DNA of 64,000 nt from Saccopteryx bilineata (Eukaryota > Chordata > Mammalia > Chiroptera > Emballonuridae): positions 203,142,276 through 203,206,275 of the forward strand of contig NC_089492.1 of the NCBI RefSeq assembly GCF_036850765.1, read 5' to 3'. The stretch's first letter is position 1. Each line of letters opens with the position of its first letter. Below, in pieces: positions 21,157-34,005 of the stretch. Made by a program: the position numbers and the translations under genes. The notes beneath the pieces are model-generated. The model ran no database searches. It was given only the letters and a program-made list of their open reading frames with translations, and was not told the origin of the DNA.

Positions 21157-23110
21157 AGAGAGATAAGATGGCCACAGAGTAGGAGGACACTCCAACTTCC
21201 ACTTCCCAGAACCAAGGTGGATCACAACTTAATTCTAAGAACACTCATCTTGAAAGACCAACTTTGGACTAAACTAAGAGGATTCTATAACCAAGGACCA
21301 CCAAAAAAGCTGCAGTGAGACTGGTAAGAAAGACAGAGACACATAAAGGGTTACTCCATTCCCCAGAGCAAGCCATGACCGAGAGGGACTCTCTTGATGA
21401 GGAGGGTTGCCCAGTGAGTTGTGGGTCCACAGCCCCAAAACCAGAATCCCAGCCTAGAGCCCTGGAGCCTGGAAGGGGCTTATGGACTATATTTGTCTGA
21501 GAAAAGAGCCTAGATTCTGTTTGACAGAAGAAGGCAGAACTCTCAGACCCAGGCTCCATATTAAAGGGAATGCATAGCTATCCTTGCTCACAGCCACTTT
21601 TCCAGAGCTTCAGGAATGGGGAATGCAGGGAGGACTAGACTTGCCAGGGGAGAATGTGGTCTCAGAGGCACAGGAAGAGATACTTTGAGGGATGGACCCT
21701 AGGCTGAGTCACTCCCCAAATTTAAAGTGAACATTTTTCGTGGAATCAGCATTACCAGCAAAGGGAAGGAATTAACCTGTCTACTGGAGGCTCTCCTGCC
21801 CCAGTTAGAACAAAGAGGTGCTTAGAGCCAGGCAGCACATTAGGAACACAAATAGTGAGTGTAGTGGTCTAAGCTACACCACACTCCACACTGCTCAGTG
21901 CTCACTGTGGGGTCAGCTGGCCAGTTGTAGCAAGGCATGGCTACTAAGGCCAGGGCAGTCCGAGCAAGTACACAAGGGACAGCCCATGGAGGAGGATACC
22001 ACAGCAGCCACTGCAGAGATCCAAACTTGTGCACAGAACTACCTGCAGCATGGGCCCAACCTTGGCAGGGGCAGAGGCCCAAGTGACAGTGGAAGGGGTC
22101 TGCCTGGGCACAACCAAGCACAACTGTGAGGGCGAGAACCACAGTGACCACTACAGATGTCTGGGCAAGTATGCAAATCTGCCCATAGTGCTGGTGAGCC
22201 CTCAGTGGCAACAGAAATCAGCTGACATTGAGCATGGTCTGAATGAGCACATGCAGGTGGGAGCTGCAGAGGCTGCTGAGGAGGTCTGAGCTGATGCGCA
22301 AACCCCCCATTGATGCAGAACCACACTCAGCAGCACCGGAGGCCAAGTCAGCCCCAGAAGCAGTACAAGCAGGTGTGCAAGGGCTAACCCACAAAGGCAG
22401 AAGCAACTGCAGATGCTGCAAAAGCCCATGCCATGAGCAAACCTGCCAGCAGTACAGGCCCACACACAGCAGCAGCAAAGGCTGAGGCAGCCTTGAAAGG
22501 AGTCCAAGCAGGCACATAAGCCAGCTTGGGCAGTGAAGGCCAGGCAGCCATGGAGGTGGGCTAACACGGGCAGCACCTGATCCCAAATGCCCCAGGCAGC
22601 AGCAGAGGCAGTAGCCCAGTGGACAGCCCACACAATGGGAGCACAGGGGCCATACCTACTGGACCCCTATGACTATACTTTACTGAGTGCTAAAAAAGAA
22701 CAAAAAAACAAAATAAAATAAGTAAATAAAATGTCTGAATAGAATGATACCTGAGACTAAGGAGTAGGCCATGTCTAATACCATACCTAATCACTGAATT
22801 ATAGTACTGAACCCAACAAGTAGCCAACAATAAGAGGCAACAGAAAGTGGATTTTAGGAAAACTTGAACTATTAATGGAACTTCTCCCAGACTAAGAGTA
22901 GATAAAAGCAAGCCTAGGAGGCCAGCTAATATTTACAAAAACACCAGGACCCAGCAGAGGCAGCCACAAGATTGGAATAACCTTTAGCTCCCAAAAGGTG
23001 GATAAGAATGAGTCATAGTCAGTGATTCCCACTGATCTGCACCAGGCCCTGGCCACGGTGGTCCAGGGCAACACAAACTAAATGGGAAGATGGAGAAGTG
23101 CAATCCAAAT
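21157..23110 (+). promoter_or_regulatory. 5'UTR of the old L1
   Basis: GC-rich to about 22650 ('ggcagcagcagaggcagtagcccagtgg'), with open frames on both strands that are composition artefacts. It is unrelated to either 5'UTR type of the young L1s except for the ATGGC motif at the start. Confidence 0.6.
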
Positions 23111-24136
23111 GAATCAACAAGAAAAACTCCCAGAAAATGAACTGAGTGAGACAGAAATAAGCAAACTGCTGGATGCAGAGTTTAAAATAATGATTATTAG
23201 AATGCTGTAAAATCTTAGAACAACAATATGCTCTTTGTGTGCATATTTATATAAATGCTCACACAAAGAGCATATAAATAAAGAGATAACATTTATATGC
23301 TCACACAAAGAGCATATAAATAAAGAGATAACAAACATAAAAAAGGACATTGAAATAATAAAGAAGAACCAGTCAAAAATGACAAATACAATATCAGAAA
23401 TGACGACTACACCAGAAGTAATTAACAGCAGATTGGTTGAAGCAGAGGACCAAATCAACAATTTAGAAGTCAAGATAAACAAAAACATGGAAGTAGAGCA
23501 GAAAAAGAAAAGAGCCTGAAAAAATCTGAGGAAAATCTAAGATAGCTCATGACAACCTAAAGAGAAACAACATCCACATCGTAGGACTTCCTGAAGAAGA
23601 AAAGAAAGAACAAGGAACAGAGACTTTGTTCAACTAAATCATAGCTAAAAATTTTCCTAAATTGATGCAGAAAAAAGTTACACAAGCACAAGAAGCACAG
23701 AGAACTCCACTAAAGAAAAACTCAAAGAAATCCACACCAAGACACATTATAATTAAAATTCCAAAGCTAAGAGATAAAGAGAAATATTAAAAGCTGCTAG
23801 AGAAAAAAAGGTTTTCAACTACAAAGGAGCTCCCATAAGGATGACATCAGACTTCTCAACAGAAACACTTGAGACCAGAAGAGAATGGCAAGAAATATTC
23901 AAAGTAATGCAAAAAAGAGCCTACAACCAAGACTACATTATCCAGCAAGATTATCATTTAAAATTGAAGGAGAAATAAAAAAGCTTCACAGACAAAATAA
24001 AAAAAGAAAGAAAGAAAGAAAAACTCAAGGAACTCATTACAATCAAACCAATGCTGCAAGAAATGTTAAGGAGCCTCTTGTAAAGGAAACAAAGAGGGGG
24101 AAGAATACAGTAGAAGAGGAATATAGCTTTAAAAAA
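23111..24136 (+). pseudogene. Old L1 ORF1, broken
   Basis: Pieces of the coiled coil (23235-23519, with KEHINKEIT twice) and of the C-terminal domain ('cctgaagaagaaaag...', 'ccaagacacattataattaaaattcc', 'ttatccagcaagattatcattt') are legible but frame-shifted. A 42-bp tandem repeat lies in the coiled coil. Confidence 0.8.
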
Positions 24137-25294
24137 TAAATGGCAATAAACAACTACATATCAATAATAACCTTAAATGTAAATGGATTAAATGATCCAA
24201 TCAAAAGACATAGGGTAGCTGCATGTATAAGAAAACAGGACCCGTACATATGTTGTCTACAAGAGACTTACCTCGAAAGAAAACATACACATAGAATAAA
24301 GGTAAAATATTGAAAAAAAGTATTTCATGCAAATGGAAATAAAAAATAATCCTGGGGGAGCAATATTTGTATCAGACAAAATTGGCTATAGTAACAAAGG
24401 CTATAGTAAGAGATAAAGAAGATCACTACATAATGAGAAAGGGAGTAATTGAACAGGAAGATATAACCATTATAAATCCCTACTAGGTAATATAGGAGCA
24501 CCTAAATATATAAAGCAATTTTGATAGATATAAAAGACAAGATCAACAGTGATACTATAATAGTAGCAGATTTCAATACCCCACTAACATCACTAGATAG
24601 ATTCTCAAGAAAGAAAATTAACAAAGAAACAGCAGACTTAAAGGACACACTAGATCAACTGGTTTTAGTAGATATCTTCAGAACTTTTCACCCTAAAGCA
24701 GCCTAATATACATTATTTTCAAGTGCTCATGGTATAGTCTCTAGGATAGACCACATGTTAGGGTACAAAAGTGGTCTCAACAAACTTAAGAAGATTGAAA
24801 TCATATCAAGCATTTTCTCTGATCACAATGATATGAAACTAAAAGTCAACCACAACAGAAAAACTGAAAAATACTCAAACACATGGAAACTAAATAGCAT
24901 GTTACTAAATAATAAATGGGTTAAAAAGAAGATAAAAAATAATTTTAAAATTCCTAGAAATGAATGATAATGAGCATACAACAACTCAAAATTTATGGGA
25001 CACAACAAAAGCAGTCCTGAGAGGGAAGTTTATAGCACTACAGGCATAACTTAAGAAGCTAGAAAAAGCTCAAATAAACAACCTAACACTGCATCAAAAA
25101 GAACTAGAAAAAGAACAGCAAGTAAAGGCCAGAGATAATAGAAGAAAGGAAATAATAAAGATCAGAGTGAAAATAAATGACATAGAGGCTAAAGAAACAA
25201 TACAGAAGATCAATGAAACCAAGAGCTGGTTCTTAGAAAGGGTAAAAAAGATCGATGAACCTTTAATCAGACTTATCAAGAAAAAAAGAAAGAA

Positions 25295-25800
25295 CTCAAA
25301 TAAATAAAATTAGAGAGCGGAAAATAACAAGTGACACAACAGAAATACAAAATATTGTAAGAAAATACTATGAAGAATTGTATGTCAAAAAATTAAAAAA
25401 TCGAGGGGAAATGGACAAATTCCTTGAAACATATAATCTTTCAAAAATCAATCTGGAAGAATCAGAAAACCTAAACAGACCAGATACAACCTATGGAATT
25501 GAAACTGTTATCAAAAAACTGCCAAAAAACAAAAGCCCTGAGAGAGGACTCAAATAAATAAAATTAGAAATGAGAGTGGAGAAATAACAACTGACACAAC
25601 AGAGATACAAAATATTGTAAGAAAATACTATGAAGAACTGTATGCCAAAAACTAGGCAACCTAGATGAAATGGACAAATTCCTTGAAACATATACTTTTC
25701 CAAAAATTAATCTGGAAGAATCAGAAAACCTAAACAGACCAATTACAACTAATGAGATCAAAACAGTTATCAAAAACTCCCAACAAAGAAAATTCCTGGG
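25295..25800 (+). repeat. 254-bp tandem duplication inside old L1 ORF2
   Basis: The text ctcaaataaataaaattaga occurs at 25295 and 25549. About 240 bases after each occurrence align ('gacacaacag-gatacaaaatattgtaagaaaatactatgaaga', 'ctggaagaatcagaaaacctaaacagacc'). Confidence 0.85.
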
Positions 25801-26115
25801 CTGATGGCTTCACAAGTGAATTCTACCAAATATTCAAAGAACTAACTCCTATCCTTCTCAAGCTATTTCAAAAAATTTAAGAGGAAGAAAGACTTCCAAG
25901 TTCCTTTTATGAGGAGAGCATAATTCTGATTCCAAAATCAGGCAAAGACAACACAAAGAAAGAAAATTATAGGCCAATATCCCTGATGAATTAACATGCT
26001 AAAATCCTCAATAAAATATTGGCAAACCCAATCCAGCAATGTATGAAAAAATCATATACCATGATCAAGTGGGATTTATTCTTGGGAGGCAAGGGTGGTA
26101 CAAAATTCACAAATC

Positions 26116-26243
26116 GTCTGACCTGTGGTGGCGCAGTGGATAAAGCGTCGACCTGGAAATGCTGAGGTTGCCGGTTCGAAACCCTGGGCTTGCCTGGTCA
26201 AGGCACATATGGGAGTTGATGCTTCCAGCTCCTTCCCCCTGTA

Positions 26244-26279
<36 letters not shown>

Positions 26280-26332
26280 TCTCTCTCTCCTCTCTAAAAT
26301 GAATAAATAAAATTTAAAAAAAAAATTTAAAA
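26116..26332 (+). mobile_element. tRNA SINE, family II, young copy
   Basis: Head gtctgacctgtggtggcgcagtgg, B box ccggttcgaaacc, a CT microsatellite and an A-rich tail. Perfect 14-bp target copies aaaattcacaaatc are at 26102-26115 and 26333-26346. Confidence 0.95.
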
Positions 26333-28589
26333 AAAATTCACAAATCAATTAATGTGATTCATCACATAAACAAAAGGAAGGAGAAAAACCACATGATAAT
26401 TTCAATAGATGCAGAAAAAGCATTTGATAAAATCTAGCACCCATTTATGATAAAAAACTCTCAGCAAAATGGGAATACAGACAACATACATCAACATGAT
26501 AAAGGCCATCTTTGAGAAACCCACAGCCAACATCATACTCAATGAGCAAAAATTAAAAGCAATCATCTTAAGATCAGGAACAAGGCAGGGGTGCCCCTTT
26601 CACCACTTTTATTCAACATAGTACTGGAAGTCCTAGCCACAGCAATCAGACAAGAAGAAGAAATAAAAGGCATCCAAATTGGAAAAGAAGTAAAACTATC
26701 ATTATTTGCAGATGATATGATATTGTATATAGAAAACCCTAAAGTCTCAGTCAAAAAACTATTGGACCTGATAAATGAATTCAGCAAGGTGGCAGGATAT
26801 AAAATTAATACTCAGAAATCAGAGGCATTTTTATACACCAACAATGAACTGTCAGTAAGAGAAATTAAGGAAACAATTTCCTTCACTATTGCAACAACAA
26901 AAAATAAAGTACTTAGGATTAACTTTAGCCAAGGAGATTAAAGACTTGTACTCAGAAAATTATAAAACATTGGTAAAAGAAATCAAGGAAGTTACAAACA
27001 AGTGGAAGCATATACCATGTTCATGGTTAGGAAGAATAAACATCATTAAAATATCTATATTACCCAAAGCAATTTAAAAATTCAATGCAATACCAATTAA
27101 AATACCAATGACATTTTTCAAAGATATAGAACACATATTCCCAAAATTTATATGGAACCAAAAAAGAACACGAATAGCCTCAGCAATCTTGAAAGAGAAG
27201 AATAAAGTGGGTAGTATCACACTTCCTGATATCAAGTTATACTACAACACAACTGTACTCAAAACAGCTTGGTACTGGCATAAGAACAGTCATATAGATC
27301 AATGGAAAAGAACAGAGAACCCAGAAATAAACCCACACCTTAATGGACAATTGATATTTGACAAAGGAGGTAGAGCATACAATGGAGTAAAGACAGTCTT
27401 TTTAACAAATGGTATTGGGAAAATTGGACAGCTACCTGCAAAATAATAAAACTAGACCACCAACTTACACCATTCACAAAAATAAACTCAAAATGGGTAA
27501 GACTTAAATGTAAGTCATGAAATCATAAGCATCTTAGAAGAAAACATAGGAGGTAAGCTCCCCGACGTCTCTTGCAACAATATAGTGCTGATTTATCTCC
27601 ATGGGCAAGTGAAATAAAAGACAGGATAAACAAATGAGACTATATCAAACTAAAAAGCTTTTGTACAGCTAAAGACAATATGAAGAGAATAAAAAGACAA
27701 ACCACACAATGGGAGAATATATTCAACCATACATCTGATAAGGGGTTAATAGCCAATATTTATAAAGAACTTGTAAAACTCAACACCAGGAAATCAAATA
27801 ATCTAAACATAATTGTGCAAAAGAAATGAACAGACACTTCTCCAAAGAGGACTTACAGATGGCCAGTAGACAGATGAAAAAATGTTCGACATCACTAATC
27901 ATTAGAGAAATGCAAATTAAAACCACAATGAGATACTACCTCACACCAGTCAGAATGGCACTCATTAACAAAACAACACATAACAAGTGCTGGTGAGGAT
28001 GTGGAGAAAGGGAACCCTCCTGCACTGCTGGTGGAATGCAGACTGGTGCAGCCACTGTGGAAAACAGTATAGAAATGCCTCAAAAAATTAAAAATGGAAC
28101 TGCCTTTTAACCCAGCCATCCCAGTTTTAGAAATATATCACAAGAACACCATATCACTGACTCAAAAGAAGAAATGTACCCCCATGTTTATGGCAGCCTT
28201 GTTCACAATAGTGAAGATCTGGAAACAGCCCAAGTGTCCATCATGGACGAATAGCTGAAAAAGCAGTGGTACATACATACAATGGAAATCTATGGTGCCG
28301 TGAAAAAGAAGGAAATATTACCTTTTGCAACAACATGGATGGACCTGGAAACTATAATGTTAAGTGAAATAAGCCAGGCAGAGAAAGAAAAATATCATAT
28401 AACCTCACTCATTTGAGGAATCCAAGGAACAATGTGAACTGAGGAATGGAATTAAACCTAAAGGGAAGAGGGGAGGAAGCTGCTGAGGGGGAATACGGGA
28501 GAGGAGGATGCATTCTAGGAGACACTAGAATCTATGTAAACACAATAAATTAAATCAAAAAAATAAAAAAATATATACTAATAAAAAAG

Positions 28590-28905
28590 TAATACCAAAA
28601 TTTTAGTGTGCATATTTTTTTAGGGTTTTAACCACACCTTATTGATTTATGGGTTTTCATAATAAAACAGACTCCTACTCTACATACCACTGATTAAATT
28701 TATTGTGCATGCAATTAGTAACTTTATTTTATCTGGAAAGGGGTTTGAGCATTGGCATGAATTTCAGTTCACAAAGTTCCAAAAACATTTGTTGGCCCTG
28801 AAGTTCCTTTGCTTCCCTGACATAAACAAAGATTTTATTGGGCAGAAGAACAAGTGTCTGATTTCCTAGCATTTGGTCTGGTTTCAGAGAAGCCCTGCTA
28901 ATCTT
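28590..28905. repeat. Direct duplication, copy 1
   Basis: About 310 bases that recur at 29630-29942, offset 1040, at high identity with small indels. Begins 'attttagtgtgcat', contains 'gatttatgggttttcataataaaacagactcctactctacataccactg'. Not a repeat I recognise; no open frame. Confidence 0.85.
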
Positions 28906-29629
28906 ATAGATATATCTTATAGATAAGCTATCTTATAGACATATCTTCCCTAGAGGAAAATGACATATGTATTAAGAGGTTGGTTGCAATATTGTTTTAA
29001 TGGCAGAAGTTGGAAATACCTCCAAATTCATCTTTCAGATACAAGAAATATAAATCATGAGATGTATGTATAAAGGAATACTTCATGGTTACTAAAACAA
29101 AGAAGGAAATACTATTTTTACTATTATATGAAAATCTCCAACATTTATCATAAAGTGGAAAAGGAAAGATGTAGAAACTATGTAATTTAAATTATCACAT
29201 GGACAAAAAAATAATTTGTCCCATTTCCAACCTGCTATTATTTTGAAGATTTGCTTCCTTATCTGCTTACCAGGATAAAACACTTTATTTTTCTTTAATC
29301 TTTGCAACTCTATCAAATGTCCAGCTTCTGTGCAAACAGCTAGAGCTAATGCAGCCACTTGATCCAAATCTCCTTTCGTAGCTGACCTATCTTAACATAA
29401 GTATGCCCAGTTGGGCCCTAATGGGTGACAGACTTTGGGAAGTATTCAGTGCTTGTTAAATACTTTCTAACAGATAAAGTTGACTAACATTAGCCAGAAA
29501 ATGTTTTTCTTTTCAAAATGAAAATGTTTTATGATATATGTGTACTTCTATAATTTAAATGATTCACATTCATTGAAAGTAAGTTCATAAAGTACAGTAA
29601 ACTATAAAAGTAACTTCTAATTATCCTAG
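28906..29629. other. Non-coding stretch between the duplicate copies
   Basis: Faint old L1-like text near 29000-29190; no gene. Confidence 0.4.
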
Positions 29630-29942
29630 AAATACTATAATTTTAGTGTGCATGTTCTTCTAGGGTTTTAAACATACCTTATTGATTTATGGGTTTTCAT
29701 AATAAAACAGACTCCTACTCTACATACCACTGATTAAGTTTATTGTGCATGCAATTAATAACTTTATTTTATCTGGAAAGGGGTTTGAGCATTGGCAGGA
29801 ATTTCAGTTCACAAATTTCACAAAAATATTTGTTGCCCCTGGAGCTCCTTTGTTTCCTTGACATAAAGATTTTATCGGGCAGAAAAACAAGTGGCTGATT
29901 TCCTAGCATTGGTCCAGTTTCAGAGAAGCCCTGCTGATCTTC
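29630..29942. repeat. Direct duplication, copy 2
   Basis: Matches 28590-28905; both flanks then diverge, so the unit is about 310 bases and not the whole 1040-bp interval. Confidence 0.85.
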
Positions 29943-30499
29943 ACTTTCATTTTCACCTTTATTAATAGAAGGTTAAGTATCAAACTTTGCCCTGAAACTG
30001 ACACCAGAATATTACATTCACAAGATGAGGACAAGCTTGAGACTTTATCCTCTGCCAAATTTTAATGAAACAGAAAGTTAGAGAAGTCTAAAGGAAAGAC
30101 AGGCATAACTAAGTGGTGAGGGTTTGTTTGTTTTTTTACGAATTTCTTTCAGAGGCGAGTTGCATATTGCCCCTTAATGACATACTGGTCATTTTGCATC
30201 TGAGCTTATATTACTGATAGTGTGGGTAAGAATCTGCATTTTAGATCAGATTTTAAATTGTCCAGTGGCTTTTTTAAAATTAGTATAAGACTTTTCTCCC
30301 TGGTATTTAACCTTTTAAAGTAAAGCATAACCTAGAAACATAAAAGTTCAGACCTGAAATGTATATAGTAGTTGAAACACAAAATAAGTGCATCCTTGTA
30401 ATTATCATCTTGGTTAAAAAAAGGAACACTCTCAAATTCCAGAAAAATTTTGTGCCCTCTTAATACAATAAGTGCTCCACCCTGTTCAAAGATAGCCAC
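29943..30499. other. Non-coding stretch, nothing recognised
   Basis: AT-rich with short A runs; no open frame of note. Confidence 0.5.
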
Positions 30500-30880
30500 T
30501 GTTATTACTTTTCTCATTGAAGACTAACTTTGACTGTTTTTGAAATTTATATAAAGTAGAATTAAATAGCATATTTAACTACACACTATAGTGTGTAGTT
30601 TATTTTACTCACCATTATGGCTGTCAGATTAATCCATGTTTTTAAGTTTAAGTGTAATTTGAATATTTTCATTACTATTACATATTCCATTGTCCAATAT
30701 ACCACAGTTGATTTAGCTATTTTAGGTAAGACATTGAGTTATATGCAGTTGGGAGCTATTACACATATCTCTATTGTAATATTGTTTGTATGTTTTTAAA
30801 GTACATGTATCCACATTTCCACGGTATATATTCTCAGGAATGAAATGGTCAAGTCACAGGGAACTTAAGTTCAACTTAAG
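30500..30880 (-). mobile_element. Old L1 3' fragment, antisense
   Basis: Reversed L1 wording: 'tattccattgtccaatataccacag...gatttagctattttagg' and 'gtatatattctcaggaatgaaatgg'. A perfect 24-bp palindrome lies at 30577-30600. Confidence 0.6.
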
Positions 30881-31697
30881 TATATATTTTTCTGAGAGTA
30901 CTTCAAATCATCTTGACAGTTATAATAATTTCTAAAGAGAAACAACTTTTATGAAGTCTAACTAGTCTAAAATAATCGGTGTACATATAAGGATTCTATT
31001 TCTTCATAGTAGCTTATAACAAATGTTTATATTTGTTTGGAAATGATGAAGCCATGACAACGAGCAAAATAATGTGTGGAATGAACTTGGTTGTAAACAG
31101 AAATGTCTGACTCAACAGGCACTGCATAATATCCTCAGGAGCAGGAGGAATAAAATGCTGGGTGGAGAGAAGAGGAAGAGGACAAGACAGGAGAAGGAAG
31201 AGACAAGTGGAAAGGAACAGAGATGCTGGCTCTGCCAAACTTTGTTGACATGTGCTGGACATAAAAATCTTAGAAAAAATTGGTAACTGTCAGAAATAGC
31301 AGTTCTCAGTTATAAGACTTGATATCCTTCCAGAATGATCATCCTTCCTGTAGTTTGGGAGGATAATTTCTGGGTAGCTGGTCACTTGCTGACCTAACTT
31401 AGGTGTTGGCTGGAGCACCTTAAATTACACGGAAGGAGGCCTTTTACATACAGAATCCAGGATATCCTGGGCTTTGTTCCTTCAGAGAGCACACAAGAGG
31501 AGCTTAGAACAAGGAATGCCAAGACCTGTGCACTTCCTGGAGTGAGCCTTTTTTTGAGACTGTGTTACCCCTTTTAAGTGTTTTCCACTAATACATGCAT
31601 GTTTTGAAGGCTTTGGAGGTATAAAAATGCCAAGTAGAACAAATGTAAATCATAAGCTTTTGCCAGCAGTGTCACAAATTTCAAAATTCATTAACTT
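30881..31697. other. Non-coding stretch, nothing recognised
   Basis: Includes a purine-rich patch at 31140-31220 (gaggaagaggacaagacaggagaaggaag); no gene. Confidence 0.5.
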
Positions 31698-32130
31698 AAA
31701 CTAAGGAAATCTTACCTTTTGCGACAACATGGAAGGACCTGGAAACTATTATGCTAAGTGAAAAAAGCCAGGCAGAGAAAGAAAACTATCATATGATCTC
31801 ACTCATTTGAGGAATCCAGTGAACAATGTGAACTGAGAAACAGAATAGAGACAGAGGTGAGATCAAAGGGACCAGACGGAAAGAGGACAGAGGGAAAGGG
31901 AAGCAGAGTATGGGATCAGAGAAGGGAAAGAGATTAGTGTAATTATATATACATAACACAGAGTTATAGAGAGAGAAAAGCAAATCCTAGAGGGAAGGTG
32001 AGAGGGCATTGGGGAGAGGGTGGCAAGGGAGATGTGGAGGGGAACAGGGGGGCGGGGGTGATGTATTCGATGGGAAACTGGTATCTATTTAAACGCAATA
32101 AATTTAAATCAATCGATAAATCAATAATAA
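31698..32130 (+). mobile_element. Old L1 3' end fragment
   Basis: 'cttaccttttgcgacaacatggaaggacctggaaactattatgctaagtg' and 'caggcagagaaagaaaactatcatatgatctcactcatttgaggaatcc' parallel the 3' end of the old L1 at 28310-28440. 5' truncated. Confidence 0.85.
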
Positions 32131-33572
32131 ACTACCCTTGAAAAGTTTCGGACACATGTATTAAAGAACATTACCAGCTATAGAAATGAATAGCAGTCTG
32201 TATCACATATATTTACCATCTCAAACTAGATGTCCCAGGCACTGGAGGGAGGCCAAACTGTGATTATAATTTCATAAATGGGATCTTGGGATCAAAATAC
32301 TTCTTACAATTGGCTTCACTTGCAAACCATCAAATCTGTTTTGTGGGAAATGGGGTCAGGGCAAGATGAGGAATGAACAAGAATCTGGGCTGTACCCTTG
32401 AGACCTGTGGTCACCACCAGTGATTGGCCTAATGCAGATACATGCTGTTAGTGGGGGAAGGAGGCAAAAGATGTGAAACAGAAGTGGACTCTCATTGGAG
32501 CGGCATAAGAGAACTTTCTGTCTTGTGCTAAATTTGCAGATATAAAATGCTAGCATCTAGCATCCCATTCTTAGAGAAAGCTGTTTTCTTCCTTCAAGTA
32601 TATATCCTTCTAAATTGTCATTTCCATCCTGCTCCCAGGCCTTAGGCACAGAAACTGCTGAACTGGGGGCAGACTTTCTTTCTAGACACGCTCAGTATCA
32701 ATTCTTTCTTCCTTCTTTATAATTGTCTTTATGCCTAGTCGTATTCAAAGTATTCATTCTGTTGTTTATCAACTTTATGTCACAGTAGTTATTGTCTCTT
32801 TTTACTGTTCATCAGTTCAAAGCCCATGAATCTTGATTCTGAAAAGCATTTGTTCCTCTTTCTCCAGATTTACGTCAGCTGAGGAATTTCACTAAAAATA
32901 TTTCTGACAGGAATGTGCTTAAAGCGTGGTTCAGGAACCCCATGCAGATCTGGCTATCATCAGGTTTGTACTTGTTCTGCTTATGTTGCAGGGTGTTAAA
33001 ATGGGACTCTTCCTGTCTGGGAATGTTTACTAAGTACCCAAAGCTGAGCACACAAGGTGCCAAACAACTTAGTCCTGAGCAAAGTGCTTAATCACCTTGT
33101 TCAGGATCAGAAATTCATTAAATTTATGGGGCTTGAAAGACTGTTATTCCAATTCAAAGAAATGTGTTACTTACTAACTTCTATCAGTTTAGGGAAACCT
33201 TCTGATTGTAATCCTTCTTTTTCCAATATATCAATGCAGTTCTCTGTAATTAGACTTATTGCCTATCGTATTTAAAAATGAGAAAGGAGCTTGATTTCTA
33301 AATTAAATTGAGGGTCGAGTGAACACACACATGGGCCCAATAAAAACGTAGTGAAATGACCAACCATTCCAATTTGAGTTCATTTTTACTGTTACTAATA
33401 GGAAAAAAAATTATTAATTACTGCATGTTCAGTACTAGAAAGATGTTACTTGTTCTCATAACAGAGCTGCAAGATTGGTCATATGGTTACCATTTCATAG
33501 ATGAGAAAAATAAGAAATAATATAGGTAAATGACTCAGGGTCAAAAAGTCTCAGGATGTAGAAATGCAACTT
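32131..33572. other. Non-coding stretch, no gene
   Basis: No open frame with a motif. The part 32985-33260 resembles 59145-59370 (see findings). Confidence 0.5.
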
Positions 33573-33588
33573 AAAAACATGCATTTGG

Positions 33589-33989
33589 GGCCCTGGCCGG
33601 TTGCCTCAGTGGTAGAGCGTCGGCCTGGCATGCAGAAGTCCCGGGTTCGATTCCGGCCAGGGCACACAGGAGAAGCGCCCATCTGCTTCTCCACCCCTCC
33701 CCCTCTCCTTCCTCTCTGTCTCTCTCTTCCCCTCCCGCAGCAAGGCTCCATTGGAGCAAAGATGGCCCGGGCGCTGGGGATGGCTTCTTGGCCTCTGCCC
33801 CAGGCGCTAGAGTGGCTCTGGTTGCAATAGAGCGATGCCCCGGAGGGGCAGAGCATCGCCCCCTGGTGGTCAGAGTGCCCTCCCCGCCCCCCCGTGGGCG
33901 TGCCGGGTGGATCCCGGTCAGGCGCATGCAGGAGTCTGTCTGACTGTCTCTCCCCGTTTCCAGCTTCAGAAAAATACAAAAAAAAACCC
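33589..33989 (+). mobile_element. Ves SINE (family I), young copy
   Basis: Complete head, body and tail, with 16-bp target copies aaaaacatgcatttgg at 33573-33588 and 33990-34005. Confidence 0.95.
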
Positions 33990-34005
33990 AAAAAACATGC
34001 ATTTG

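Larger units (their letters stand above)
24140..28410 (+). pseudogene. Old L1 ORF2, broken
   Basis: The start ATGGCAATAAACAACTACAT reads into the endonuclease ([25 protein letters not shown]). The catalytic text SIFSDH is at about 24808-24825, the RT FADD at about 26707-26718, and the cysteine region near 27990-28040. Many shifts and stops. It carries a 254-bp internal duplication (25295 onward) and the SINE at 26116-26332. Confidence 0.85.
21157..28590 (+). mobile_element. Old near full-length L1, sense
   Basis: It starts agagagataagATGGCCacagag, where ATGGC is the usual YY1-like site at an L1 5' end, then has a GC-rich 5'UTR (to about 23110), broken ORF1 (23111-24136), broken ORF2 (24140-28410) and a 3' end with A-rich tail. 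A family II SINE interrupts ORF2. Divergence from the young L1s is strong and lesions are many. I find no firm target-site duplication. Confidence 0.85.

Noticed and set aside
22202..22633. Long minus-strand frames in the GC-rich part (143 and 137 aa)
   Set aside because: They overlap each other in two frames, consist of low-complexity Leu/Cys/Ala text, and lie in the 5'UTR of an old L1. Composition artefact.
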